DNA of 64,000 bases from Acidobacteria bacterium AB60 (GTDB lineage: Bacteria; Acidobacteriota; Terriglobia; Terriglobales; Acidobacteriaceae). Position 1 is the stretch's first letter. Every line of letters starts with the position of its first letter. The position numbers and the translations under genes were made by a program. The stretch spans positions 1-64,000 of the forward strand of contig VANK01000003.1 in NCBI GenBank assembly GCA_008682415.1. The letters run 5' to 3'. This document shows, in pieces, positions 39,773 to 48,861 of this stretch. Below the pieces are notes generated by a model. The model saw only the letters and a program-made list of their open reading frames with translations, made no database searches and had not been told where the DNA came from.

Positions 39773-42472
39773 GTGCCCGCCGAAACCAAGCCGCCCGTCT
39801 TCCTGCTCGACACAATGTCGTTCATCTTCCGCGCGTACCATGCGATGCAGCGCTCGCGGCCCATGTCGACGCGCTCCGGCCTGCCCACGGCCGCCATCTA
39901 CGTCTTCGTGAATATGATCAAAAAGCTGCGGCAGGACTTCACGCCGCAGTACTTCGCCGCCATATTCGATGTGAGCGGCAAGGTATTTCGCGATGAGCGC
40001 GCCAAGGACATTGGATCGCTGCGCAAGTGGAATTCCAAAACGCAATGCTTCGAAGAAGTGGGCTACGAAGGCTACAAGGCAAAGCGCGAAAGCATGCCCG
40101 AGGACCTGGCGCGGCAGGTGCCCTACATTCGCAGGGCCCTGGAGGCTTTCCGGATCCCCATCCTGGAGATGGAGGGATTCGAAGCGGATGACGTGATCGG
40201 GACCTTGTCCTGCCGCGCCGCCGAACTGGGCCACGACGTGTTCATCGTCTCCGGCGACAAGGACATGATGCAACTCGTCAACGGCCGCGTGAAGGTGCTG
40301 AATCCGCAGAAGGACAATCTGATTCTGGATGCCGCCAAGGTCACCGAGGTACTGGGCGTTCCTCCGGAAAAAGTTGTGGATGTGATGGCCCTTCGCGGGG
40401 ACACGATCGACAACATCCCCGGCGCGCCCGGAATCGGCGACAAAGGAAGCGTCGATCTCATCAAGGAGTTCGGCTCGCTGGAAGCGGTTCTCGATCGCGC
40501 CGACGAGGTGAAGCGCAAGACCTACCGTGAATCGCTGCAGCAGAACCGCGAAGCCGTGTTGCTCTCAAAAGAGCTGGTGACGATCGACTGCAATGTTCCC
40601 ATCGCGCTTGACCTGCATGCGATGGAAACGCAGGAAGCCGATCTGGAAGGATGCCGCGAGCTATTCACCGAGCTCGAGTTTACCTCGATGCTCAAGGAAC
40701 TGGCGCCTGCCGCTGAAGGCGTGAAGTTCGAGTTGATCGAGGACCCGACCTCTGAGCAGATCCAGGCATTTTATGCCACCGCGCGCCGCGACGGCTTCGC
40801 CTTTGCCCTCGATGCTGCGCCGACAGCGGCTGCGGAGGCGGTGGCCGACGAGGAGCCCGAGCAGCCGATGACGTTAAGCCTGTTGGACGTCGCGGAAGCA
40901 GCGGAGAAGGAGCAACGGACGGTCGCGGGGGTGAGCGCTGAGGCGGGCGTGGCTCTGGCGATCTCTCTCACCCCGGAACTGCGAGAACTGTTCGAAGAGG
41001 CGCAAGTTCCAAAGCGAGTTCATGACATGAAGACCGCCATGCACGCTCTTCGTGGAGAGGGAATCGAGCTGCGGGGAAACGTGGACGATGCAATGCTTCT
41101 GTCCTATGGGCTGAACCCCACCAACTCCTCGCAGTCCCTTGCGGACGTCGCTGCTCGCAACGGACATGCGCCGCCCGCGTCACTTACATCGGCGGCTGCC
41201 ATCGTCAATGCTCTCGTTCCCGTTCTGCGCAAAGAGGCAGAGAGCCACGCGGTGACGAGTGTCTATACGGATATCGATCTGCCGCTCGCGCCGGTGTTGT
41301 TCCGGATGGAGCAGGCCGGCGTGCGCATCGACAAAGCCGTGCTGAGCGCCCTCGCAACGCGGTTTGGCGCGGAGATCGAACGCGTCGGCGAGCGCATCTA
41401 CGATCTCGCGGGGCAACGATTCAATATCAACTCTCCCAAGCAGCTCGGCGTCGTGCTCTTCACGCATATGGGCCTGCCCGCTCCGGTGAAATACGGCAAG
41501 GGCAAGACGATTTCGACGGCTCAGGATGTTCTGGAACAGCTTGCCGAAAAGCACGAAGTGCCGCGCCTGGTGCTGGAGTATCGGCACCTGTCGAAACTGA
41601 AATCCACTTATATCGACATGCTTCCCCTGCTGGCGGATGCTGAGTCGCGCGTGCACACCACGTTCCAGGCGGCCGCCACGGCAACAGGCCGTCTCTCGTC
41701 GGTGAACCCGAACCTGCAGAATATTCCCATCAAAACGGAGCTGGGACGCGAGATCCGCGCCGCCTTCACCGCCGCGCCTGGGACGCAGCTACTGTCAGCC
41801 GACTACTCGCAGATTGAACTGCGGCTGCTGGCCCACTTCAGCGGAGATCCTCTGCTGGTGCGGGCCTACCAAACCGGCGAAGACATCCATACCCTCACGG
41901 CCAGCGAGGTCTTTGGCGTGCCCGCGGAGACGATGGACAAGGAGACGCGCGCGCGAGCCAAGGCGGTCAACTTTGGAATTGTCTATGGAATCTCGCCTTT
42001 CGGATTGGCCGCGCAGTTAGGGATTCCCCAGGCTGAGGCGCGCGCTTATATCGACCGCTACTTCGCGCGCTATCAGGGCGTCCGTGCCTTCATCGAGACC
42101 ACGCTTGACGCCACCCGGCGCGAAGGCAGCGTTCGCACCCTGTTCGGACGGGTGAGGCCGATCCCGGATATCGCCAGCCGCAATCCGAATGCGCGTGGCT
42201 TCGCCGAACGCACTGCCGTGAATACGCCCCTGCAGGGCACTGCTGCCGACCTGATCAAGTTGGCGATGATCGCGCTCGACCGCGAACTCACCGCACGCCG
42301 GCTGAAAACGAAGATGGTGCTGCAGGTACACGATGAACTTCTCTTCGAGGTTCCCCAAAACGAGAAGGAAGAAGTGGAGAACCTGGTTCGCGGCGCGATG
42401 GAAGGTGTGGTCAAGCTCAACGTGCCTTTGGTCGCGGACCTGGGCTTTGGGCCCAATTGGCGCGATCTGTAG
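39773..42472 (+). CDS. polA: DNA polymerase I
   Basis: Repair and Okazaki-fragment polymerase of 899 residues. The 5'-3' exonuclease domain is intact (LLDTMSFIFRAYHAM, VSGDKDMMQL, GDTIDNIPGAPGIGDKG). The central 3'-5' proofreading domain is degenerate: the DxE site reads FALDAAPT, lacking the Glu, though an Asp remains in DDAMLLSYGLNP, and an Ala/Glu-rich stretch (about residues 345-385) interrupts it. The polymerase motifs are complete: A, LSADYSQIELRLLAHFSGD; B, RARAKAVNFGIVYGISPFG; C, LQVHDELLFEVP. The start is GTG. It is converged on by a CLC gene with a 1-nt gap. Confidence 0.97.
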   Translation: MPAETKPPVFLLDTMSFIFRAYHAMQRSRPMSTRSGLPTAAIYVFVNMIKKLRQDFTPQYFAAIFDVSGKVFRDERAKDIGSLRKWNSKTQCFEEVGYEGYKAKRESMPEDLARQVPYIRRALEAFRIPILEMEGFEADDVIGTLSCRAAELGHDVFIVSGDKDMMQLVNGRVKVLNPQKDNLILDAAKVTEVLGVPPEKVVDVMALRGDTIDNIPGAPGIGDKGSVDLIKEFGSLEAVLDRADEVKRKTYRESLQQNREAVLLSKELVTIDCNVPIALDLHAMETQEADLEGCRELFTELEFTSMLKELAPAAEGVKFELIEDPTSEQIQAFYATARRDGFAFALDAAPTAAAEAVADEEPEQPMTLSLLDVAEAAEKEQRTVAGVSAEAGVALAISLTPELRELFEEAQVPKRVHDMKTAMHALRGEGIELRGNVDDAMLLSYGLNPTNSSQSLADVAARNGHAPPASLTSAAAIVNALVPVLRKEAESHAVTSVYTDIDLPLAPVLFRMEQAGVRIDKAVLSALATRFGAEIERVGERIYDLAGQRFNINSPKQLGVVLFTHMGLPAPVKYGKGKTISTAQDVLEQLAEKHEVPRLVLEYRHLSKLKSTYIDMLPLLADAESRVHTTFQAAATATGRLSSVNPNLQNIPIKTELGREIRAAFTAAPGTQLLSADYSQIELRLLAHFSGDPLLVRAYQTGEDIHTLTASEVFGVPAETMDKETRARAKAVNFGIVYGISPFGLAAQLGIPQAEARAYIDRYFARYQGVRAFIETTLDATRREGSVRTLFGRVRPIPDIASRNPNARGFAERTAVNTPLQGTAADLIKLAMIALDRELTARRLKTKMVLQVHDELLFEVPQNEKEEVENLVRGAMEGVVKLNVPLVADLGFGPNWRDL

Positions 42473-42473
42473 G

Positions 42474-43862
42474 TCAATACGACGTGCGGAATTCGAATTG
42501 CCGGTAAGTCAGCACGGCTCCTCCGGTCGCAAGCAGCAGGGGCACCATCAAGCCATTCGTGTTGTAGGTCAGTTCAAGGGCGAAGGCCACGGAGGAGATG
42601 GGCGCCTGCGTCGCTGCGGCGAGCACTGCGCCCGCCCCGACAAATGCGCAGCTGCGCTTGTCGGCTCCCACCCAGAGATGACCCCACCCCTCGCCGAGCG
42701 CTGCCCCAAGCATCGCACCCAGCGTCATCGTCGGTGTAAAAAGCCCACCCGGTACGCCGGCCCGCAGGCAGGCGATCGTGGCTATCGGCCGCAGCAGAAG
42801 CACAAACAGCGCGCCGCCCGCTGATCGCGCATCGAAGGCAAGTTGAATCACGTTCTTGCCGTTCCCAAGCATCGCCGGCCAAATCATTGATGATGCGCCG
42901 AGTGCGCAGAACACCACGATGGGGAGAACCGAAATCATCCACCCCTGGGGCTTGTTGTCGCGGGCCCAGTGAAGGCCGCGTACAAACAGCGCAGCAGCGA
43001 TTCCCATCAAGGGCCCGCACACCAGCGCAAACGTCACCAGGGAGAGCGTTGCGGGAAGAGCAGGGATCGAATACGTGGGTTGATTCGGCAGCAGCAGCCA
43101 GGAGATCCCCGTCGCAATGAAGCAGGTTGTGAATGCCGCGAGAGCTGTAGCCATCGAGACCGTGCCCAGCAGCACTTCGAGGATGAACAATGCTCCCCCG
43201 AAAGGCACGTTGTAAGCAGCGGCCATACCGGCCCCAATGCCGCAGGCCACCAGCAGTTTCTGCTCCGCTGCAGTGAGGCGCAGGGCTCTCGCGATGCGGA
43301 GCCCCACAATCCCGCCGCCGTCTTTAAGTGCCGCCTCGCGGCCAAGCGCGGCGCCCATGCCCACCACCACAATGGATAACAATGCCTTCACGCTCAAGGA
43401 TCGTTCCGGCAACTCGCCGTCATGTTTCCACACGCTCTCATTGAGTCCAGGGCCCTCGTGGTCGGGGATCCGCCGCAGGAGCGGCAGGACAATCGCCGCC
43501 AACACTCCCGCACCGGCCACGACCATCAGGCGCCGCACTCCCGAGACGCCCTCGACTCCGGCGAGGAAGTCGCCGCTGGTGTAGTGAAAGCAAGCGTGCT
43601 GGACAATCCGCAGAAGCTTCATCAGCAGTCCGCCTGCCAGGCCGGCACACACCCCTGTGACCACTAGCGCGATGCCCACACGCGGGGTCAAGTCGAACGA
43701 GAGCAGGTTGGGCTGAATGGTCTCTTCATCATGGGCGGAAGCCGCATGCGCGAATCCGGCAAAGTCGCTTCGTTCACGGCGTTTTGGTGTCTTGACAAGC
43801 GGATTCTGCATGCTTTCGGCGCGCAACTCCTTCAAGAGTCTCCAGGCATTTCGCTCCGGCAC
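42474..43862 (-). CDS. CLC-family chloride channel/transporter
   Basis: A 462-residue membrane protein of the CLC fold with about 10-12 helices. The GREGP-type motif is GREAALKDGG and keeps the gating Glu; the GxFxP motif is GGLFTPTMTLGAMLG. The first motif, normally GSGIP, reads GPGLNES, so the halide-coordinating Ser is not in its usual place. The N-terminal 45 residues are polar and acidic. No CBS domain follows. It likely exchanges or conducts anions in the inner membrane; selectivity is uncertain. The start may instead be the ATG at 43811 (17 residues shorter); neither has a good ribosome site. Confidence 0.88.
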   Translation of the reverse strand: MPERNAWRLLKELRAESMQNPLVKTPKRRERSDFAGFAHAASAHDEETIQPNLLSFDLTPRVGIALVVTGVCAGLAGGLLMKLLRIVQHACFHYTSGDFLAGVEGVSGVRRLMVVAGAGVLAAIVLPLLRRIPDHEGPGLNESVWKHDGELPERSLSVKALLSIVVVGMGAALGREAALKDGGGIVGLRIARALRLTAAEQKLLVACGIGAGMAAAYNVPFGGALFILEVLLGTVSMATALAAFTTCFIATGISWLLLPNQPTYSIPALPATLSLVTFALVCGPLMGIAAALFVRGLHWARDNKPQGWMISVLPIVVFCALGASSMIWPAMLGNGKNVIQLAFDARSAGGALFVLLLRPIATIACLRAGVPGGLFTPTMTLGAMLGAALGEGWGHLWVGADKRSCAFVGAGAVLAAATQAPISSVAFALELTYNTNGLMVPLLLATGGAVLTYRQFEFRTSY

Positions 43863-43950
43863 TCTTTTCTATGATGCTTGTCGGCGGACTGTTTGCTTCG
43901 TTCGGGTCGCCCTCGCTTGCTCGTGCGTGCAACTGGACGAATCTCGCGGC

Positions 43951-46068
43951 TCACCCGATTGTCGCCGGATCCAGGACCGGCTGGTTCTCACCCTCTCGCG
44001 CGGCGGGGGCGGTCCGGGTCAGCGCAATGATGCTGATATCGTCCTGTTGACCGAAGGCCTGGGCCGCATCGGCTACCTCGCTCGCTGACTTGGACGTTTG
44101 CACCAGCTGCTGCACGCGAGCGAAGCCCAGCAGCTCCCCGTTCGCGTTGGCCGCCTCTGCCAGCCCGTCTGAGGTAATCACCAGCCGGTCGCCCGCATCC
44201 AGCGTGAACGTGGCAACCGAGAACTCGGCCAGTTCGAAGACGCCCAGGGGCAGAGAACCATCGATATCAACAGGCTTGCCATTAAGATACGGAGTCACAT
44301 GGCCGGCATTGGCCAGCGTGACTTTGCCGTCAGGGGAGATGCGCATAGCAAGGCATGTGGCGTGAGCCTCATTGCGGCCCAGCAGGCGCCGATTGAGGGC
44401 CTGCAAAATCGAGAGCGGATTTGTCGTGGCTTCGGCCGTGCTCCGAATGGCTCCCACCAGCAGAGCCACCAGCATGCCCGCCTGCAGTCCTTTGCCCGCC
44501 ACGTCGCCTGCCACCACCACAAGACTCCCATCGAACGGATGCGGAATAAGCTGAAAAAAGTCGCCGCCCACCTGGCGCGCAGGCCGGTACTCCGTTTCGA
44601 TCTCAAGATTCGGAAAGCTGGTTCGTGCCTCGGGCAGAATGACTCGCTGCACCTCCTGCGCCTGTTTCACATCCAGCGCCATCAGCCGCTGGCTGCGAAT
44701 CGAGAGCACCAGCCGCCGCAACAGCAGCACGGCGAGCACCCCCACCAGCAGCAGCGACGATGCCACCGGGAGCGTGATCTGCACGCCGAAAGGGAACCAC
44801 ACAGTCGCCACGCCCAGTCTGTGCAGCTCAAGGTGGAACTCCGCGGCGGTTGCCAGCAAAACGGCTGGCATCACCAGCCAGCCTTCCAACCCCTGTTCCC
44901 TGATCCCTTGGTACACAACGAAAAACAGCAGCCCGGTGATGAGCAGTCGCACGCTGAGGGAAACGGCGTGCGCGGCTGCGGCCACGGGGGCGGAAAAAAC
45001 CGTAAAGAAGAAGTTCTGCACGATTGCCTGCGAGCCAATCAGGACCAGCAACAGCGGGACAAGCGTCCAGGGAATCCAGGTCGGGCGGCGCTGCCGGAAC
45101 CAGGTTCGCCACACCATCACCCATCCGGCGTACTGAAGTGAGAAAAGCGCAATCTCGTGCGAGAACTGGTCGTACCGCGAGTTCACCAGCAGCGTCCAGA
45201 CCGCCAGTGTTCCGGAAAATGCGTCGACGGCAATGATCAGCAGCAACCCGCCAATCCATAAGTAGACGCGATCAGAGCGGTCCACCAGGGTCAGGCTGAG
45301 CGCCACAATCCCCAGGAGCCCGAAGAGCACGGCCTCGATCGGCGCCCAAAGATAGGCGCGAACCAGTTCGTCGAAGGCCACCTGGTGCTGAGCTGCAATA
45401 GCATCGGCTTCTCCCAGCGACGGAAGGCTCTCAAATCCCCCCACATCCGATGCCTGGGCCAGTGTCTGCGGTCCCATCCATATACGAAACGCGATCACGT
45501 GCGTTGAGCCGGACTGGGATGCAGAGGGAGACGAGGGCAGCTGAAAGGCCAGCGGACGCGAGTAGAAGATGCCGGCGTCATGCGCAGTGAAGTTGCCGAA
45601 GGATCCGACGAACGCCCCGTTGTCGTAAATCTCATAAGCGTCGTCCACTTGGGCGGGGCCCGCAATTGCCAGTTTCACTCCCGGCGCGGAGTCTACCTGC
45701 ACGCGGATGCGGTACCAGGCGTAACCCCAGTATCCGGCGTGCCCGCGGGTGGTCCAGCCCTGAATGTACCCGGAAGCTCCCGTAATCGGGCTCTGTTCAT
45801 TCACCTTGGGCGTCAGGTCCAGAGACTCCCACTTCGAATCATCGAAGCCCGGCTCAGCCCACACCGGCGCGCTGGTCGCCGGATCAATCGGCGAGTCACC
45901 GGTCGTGAACTTCCACGGAGAATAGAGAGGCACCGCGGACCGGCCCAGCGTAATCTGAAGCGACCGAGACGCAGCCGCATCCGCATGCGCATTGCCCTGG
46001 GTCCATGCACGGCCACTCACTGCCCCGAATAGCAGAATGAACAAAATGAGCCTGTGGCCAGGGCGCAT
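43951..46068 (-). CDS. Membrane PP2C (SpoIIE-type) serine/threonine phosphatase
   Basis: A 705-residue protein. A signal peptide (to about residue 23) and an extracytoplasmic beta-sandwich sensor (about 30-200; WAEPGFDDSKWESLDL) precede about seven or eight hydrophobic helices (215-460), a coiled coil (LRRLVLSIRSQRLMALD) and a C-terminal SpoIIE/PP2C domain with ARQVGGDFFQLIPH, VAGDVAGKGLQAGM and RLVITSDGLAEAAN, the metal-binding Asp residues. It should dephosphorylate an anti-sigma-antagonist or similar protein on an external signal; no anti-sigma or STAS gene is adjacent. Start supported by GGAGAGG upstream. Confidence 0.9.
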   Translation of the reverse strand: MRPGHRLILFILLFGAVSGRAWTQGNAHADAAASRSLQITLGRSAVPLYSPWKFTTGDSPIDPATSAPVWAEPGFDDSKWESLDLTPKVNEQSPITGASGYIQGWTTRGHAGYWGYAWYRIRVQVDSAPGVKLAIAGPAQVDDAYEIYDNGAFVGSFGNFTAHDAGIFYSRPLAFQLPSSPSASQSGSTHVIAFRIWMGPQTLAQASDVGGFESLPSLGEADAIAAQHQVAFDELVRAYLWAPIEAVLFGLLGIVALSLTLVDRSDRVYLWIGGLLLIIAVDAFSGTLAVWTLLVNSRYDQFSHEIALFSLQYAGWVMVWRTWFRQRRPTWIPWTLVPLLLVLIGSQAIVQNFFFTVFSAPVAAAAHAVSLSVRLLITGLLFFVVYQGIREQGLEGWLVMPAVLLATAAEFHLELHRLGVATVWFPFGVQITLPVASSLLLVGVLAVLLLRRLVLSIRSQRLMALDVKQAQEVQRVILPEARTSFPNLEIETEYRPARQVGGDFFQLIPHPFDGSLVVVAGDVAGKGLQAGMLVALLVGAIRSTAEATTNPLSILQALNRRLLGRNEAHATCLAMRISPDGKVTLANAGHVTPYLNGKPVDIDGSLPLGVFELAEFSVATFTLDAGDRLVITSDGLAEAANANGELLGFARVQQLVQTSKSASEVADAAQAFGQQDDISIIALTRTAPAAREGENQPVLDPATIG

Positions 46069-46581
46069 GCAGAAGAGCCTCTCCAGGAAGGGGAAGAAAC
46101 GCTACCAATATACGCCAGAGCGCGAGCTTGTTGAGAGGCACGTAGCAAACTTAGGGGTATTTGTTCGCACGCTCCCATATTTGCGAGTGCGGAGAGAAGC
46201 CCGGCGCGAATCGCAAAAACAAACGCCGGGAGAAGATGCAGATCGTTTTTTTGATCCACCTCAACCATACGTGGCCCCTTCCCGAGCAGCAGACATACTG
46301 TGAAAACTTGGCCAAGTGCCCCGTCGGCCCCAAAATGCCCATCCCCAGAAAATAACGAGCGAAGGAGTTGGAAAAAGTAACTAAGCCAATGAAAATGGGA
46401 GATATGCTCGCCCTTCTACATGCAGAACTCATCGGACAAAGAGCGAGCGAAATGGAATCAACCATCGCTTTGAACCACCCAGGCGACAGATGGAGATGAT
46501 TCCGCAGTCTTACGAGACAAGAGCGGGCCGGGTTGCCGTGGGTCGCGTGCACCGCGTCAAAGTCAATCAAGGAGTCATGGC
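46069..46581. other. Gene-free, lower-GC intergenic region
   Basis: 513 bases between the divergent phosphatase and aldo/keto reductase genes. Base composition is visibly lower in GC than the neighbours, particularly 46140-46500. Several short open frames exist on both strands, the longest minus-strand one about 147 codons, but they lack ribosome sites and recognisable sequence. I see no terminator, palindromic operator or mobile-element end. Confidence 0.55.
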
Positions 46582-47469
46582 ATGAATACCTCACAAACCA
46601 TCTCTGCGGCTGCAGCGGGCACCTTCACGCTGGGCGGCGACCTCACGGTAAACCGGCTCGGGTACGGCGCCATGCGCATTACCGGCAAAGGCGTCTGGGG
46701 TCTCCCCGCGGACAAGCCCGCCGCGCTCGCGACGCTGCGGCGCGCCGTCGACCTGGGAGTGAACCTGATTGACACCGCCGACTCCTATGGTCCGGGCACC
46801 TCCGAAGAGCTGATCGCCGAAGCCTTGCATCCCTATCCGGCTGGACTGGTCATCGCCACCAAGGGCGGCTGGGAACGGCCTGGTCCGGGATGGTGGACAC
46901 ACAATGCCAGCCCGGCCCATCTGACGAAGGCCGTCGAGGATAGCCTGAAGCGGCTGCGTCTGGAACGAATCGACGTCTACCAGCTGCACGTGCCGGACCC
47001 GGCCGTCAGCTACGAAGGGTCAATCGAAACCCTTGCCCAGCTACGGGAGCAGGGGAAGATCCGGCATGTGGCGCTGTCGAACGTCACGCGGGAACATATC
47101 GAGCGGGCGCGCAAGATCGTCCCCATCGTCTCCGTCCAGAATCGCTACAGCTTCGCGGATCGCGAGTCCGACTTCATCGTCGATCATTGCCAGAACAACG
47201 GAATCGGCTTCATGCCCTGGGCCCCTCTCGCGCAGGTTCGTTTCGCCCATGAGGCGCTGGAGCGCGCCGCCGCGCAACTGGATGCCACGCCTCTGCAGGT
47301 AGGCCTCGCCTGGCTGCTCCGGCGCGCGCCCAACCTCCTGCCCATTCCCGGAACCTCCTCGGTGGAACACGTCGAGCAGAACATCGCGGCCGCATCCATC
47401 CATTTGCCCGATAGTCTCTTCCAGGAGCTTTCGGCGGTCAGTCCGCCGCATGTCGCCTTGCGTGGCTAA
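46582..47469 (+). CDS. Aldo/keto reductase
   Basis: A 295-residue (beta/alpha)8 NADPH-dependent oxidoreductase. The catalytic tetrad is visible: D64 (LIDTADSYG), Y69, K94 (ATKGGWE) and H136 (YQLHVPDP). The C-terminal phosphate-binding part reads LLPIPGTSSVEHVEQNI. The family resembles the YdbC/YeaE-like cytosolic AKR5-type group; the substrate is unknown. AAGGAG lies about 9 nt before the ATG. The gene converges on glmM with 18 nt between stops. Confidence 0.92.
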   Translation: MNTSQTISAAAAGTFTLGGDLTVNRLGYGAMRITGKGVWGLPADKPAALATLRRAVDLGVNLIDTADSYGPGTSEELIAEALHPYPAGLVIATKGGWERPGPGWWTHNASPAHLTKAVEDSLKRLRLERIDVYQLHVPDPAVSYEGSIETLAQLREQGKIRHVALSNVTREHIERARKIVPIVSVQNRYSFADRESDFIVDHCQNNGIGFMPWAPLAQVRFAHEALERAAAQLDATPLQVGLAWLLRRAPNLLPIPGTSSVEHVEQNIAAASIHLPDSLFQELSAVSPPHVALRG

Positions 47470-47487
47470 TTGCAGAGCTGGCGGCGA

Positions 47488-48861
47488 TTACGCTCCCAGC
47501 TCTGCTCGGATTGCCTCGGCGATCGCATGAGCGTGGCGGCGCATGGCTTCCTCGCTCTCCGCTTCGATCATCACGCGGGCAAGCGCTTCGGTCCCCGAAT
47601 AGCGGATGACCACGCGGCCAGAACCATCGAGCTCCTCTTCGGCTGCGCGAATCCGCGCCCGCACGGAAGGAATTGATTCCAGGGGCACCTTCTCGCGTAC
47701 CCTCACGTTCTCAATCACCTGCGGAAACACCTTCAGATCGGAAGTAAGCTCGGCAATGGTTTTGCCGCTGCGCGCGATCAGATCCAGCACCACCAGCGCG
47801 GTCAGCAATCCATCCCCGGTGGTCGCCAGGTGGGGAAACAAAATATGTCCGGACTGCTCGCCGCCTAGCGCAGCCTTCTCCTTTTGCATCCTCTCAAGCA
47901 CGTAGCGGTCGCCAACCGGTGCGCGCAGCATGCGGATACCGGAATGCTTCAGAGCCGCTTCCAGGCCCATGTTTGACATGGTCGTCGCCACCACTACATC
48001 GCCGCTCAGCAGCCCGCGTTGCTTCAGGTCGCGGGCTGCCATCAGCAGGATGGCATCGCCGTTGATCACCTGCCCATTTGCTCCGGCCAACATGCAACGA
48101 TCGGCGTCTCCATCGAACGTGACACCGACATCGGCGCTGCGCTGCTGCACTTCATGCGCCACCCATTGCGGATGCAGCGCGCCGCAATGGTCGTTGATGT
48201 TGCGGCCATCCGGGCTGATGTTCAGCAGCGTCACCTCGCCCCCCAGTCGCCGGAAGAGCTCCGGCGCCACAGCCGCTGCCGCGCCGTTAGCGCAGTCCGC
48301 CACAATGCGCAGCCCCTTCAGCGTGAGATCCGGGACGCAATCAAGAAGGAACTGAATGTAGTCCGCCTGCAGTGCGGCATTGTCCTGCAAGGGCGGAAGC
48401 GTCCCGGGATCCGGCGCGGTCGCCAGGCGCGCGTGATTCAGAATCTCGTCTTCCATGGCCAGTTCCACCGCGTCCGGCAGCTTGTAGCCATCCGCGCCAA
48501 AGAGCTTGATGCCGTTATCCCGCCACGGATTGTGCGACGCCGAGATCACCACCCCCGCGGCAAACCCATGCGCCCGCGTCAGGAAGGCCACGGCCGGCGT
48601 GGTAATGACGCCAGCGCTCTCCACCTCGGCGCCCGCCTGGCGCAGTCCCGCCGCCAGCATTGCCCCAATCCACGGGCTGGATTCGCGCGTATCGCGTCCC
48701 AGGAGCACGCGCCGTTCTGCGGCCATTCGCGACAGGGAATGCCCAAGGGCCAATCCCGTGGCAAACACTGTGGTTGCATTCAGAGGCGCCTCGCCGGCTA
48801 CCCCGCGAATCCCATCCGTGCCAAAAAGCTTTCGTTCGATCGTTGTGGTCATATTGCTCAC
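47488..48861 (-). CDS. glmM: Phosphoglucosamine mutase
   Basis: Converts glucosamine-6-phosphate to glucosamine-1-phosphate for UDP-GlcNAc. The 457-residue protein has the phosphoserine loop GVVISASHNPW (S109), the metal loop TFDGDADRCML and the C-terminal phosphate-binding VVIRYSGTEALARV. KLFGTDGIRG opens the recognisable domain. The GTG at 48861 overlaps the xseA stop (GTGA) and would be translationally coupled; an ATG three codons later (48852) is the alternative. It links biosynthetically to NagA, whose product is the GlmM substrate. Confidence 0.96.
   Translation of the reverse strand: MSNMTTTIERKLFGTDGIRGVAGEAPLNATTVFATGLALGHSLSRMAAERRVLLGRDTRESSPWIGAMLAAGLRQAGAEVESAGVITTPAVAFLTRAHGFAAGVVISASHNPWRDNGIKLFGADGYKLPDAVELAMEDEILNHARLATAPDPGTLPPLQDNAALQADYIQFLLDCVPDLTLKGLRIVADCANGAAAAVAPELFRRLGGEVTLLNISPDGRNINDHCGALHPQWVAHEVQQRSADVGVTFDGDADRCMLAGANGQVINGDAILLMAARDLKQRGLLSGDVVVATTMSNMGLEAALKHSGIRMLRAPVGDRYVLERMQKEKAALGGEQSGHILFPHLATTGDGLLTALVVLDLIARSGKTIAELTSDLKVFPQVIENVRVREKVPLESIPSVRARIRAAEEELDGSGRVVIRYSGTEALARVMIEAESEEAMRRHAHAIAEAIRAELGA

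Noticed and set aside
43738-44098. Small gene on the plus strand between the CLC and phosphatase genes
   Set aside because: The open frame overlaps the ends of both minus-strand genes and has a Cys/Arg-rich translation without a start signal.
46151-46594. A 147-codon minus-strand frame in the phosphatase-reductase gap
   Set aside because: No ribosome site, no domain, overlaps the start region of the aldo/keto reductase and lies in low-GC DNA unlike the coding sequence around it.
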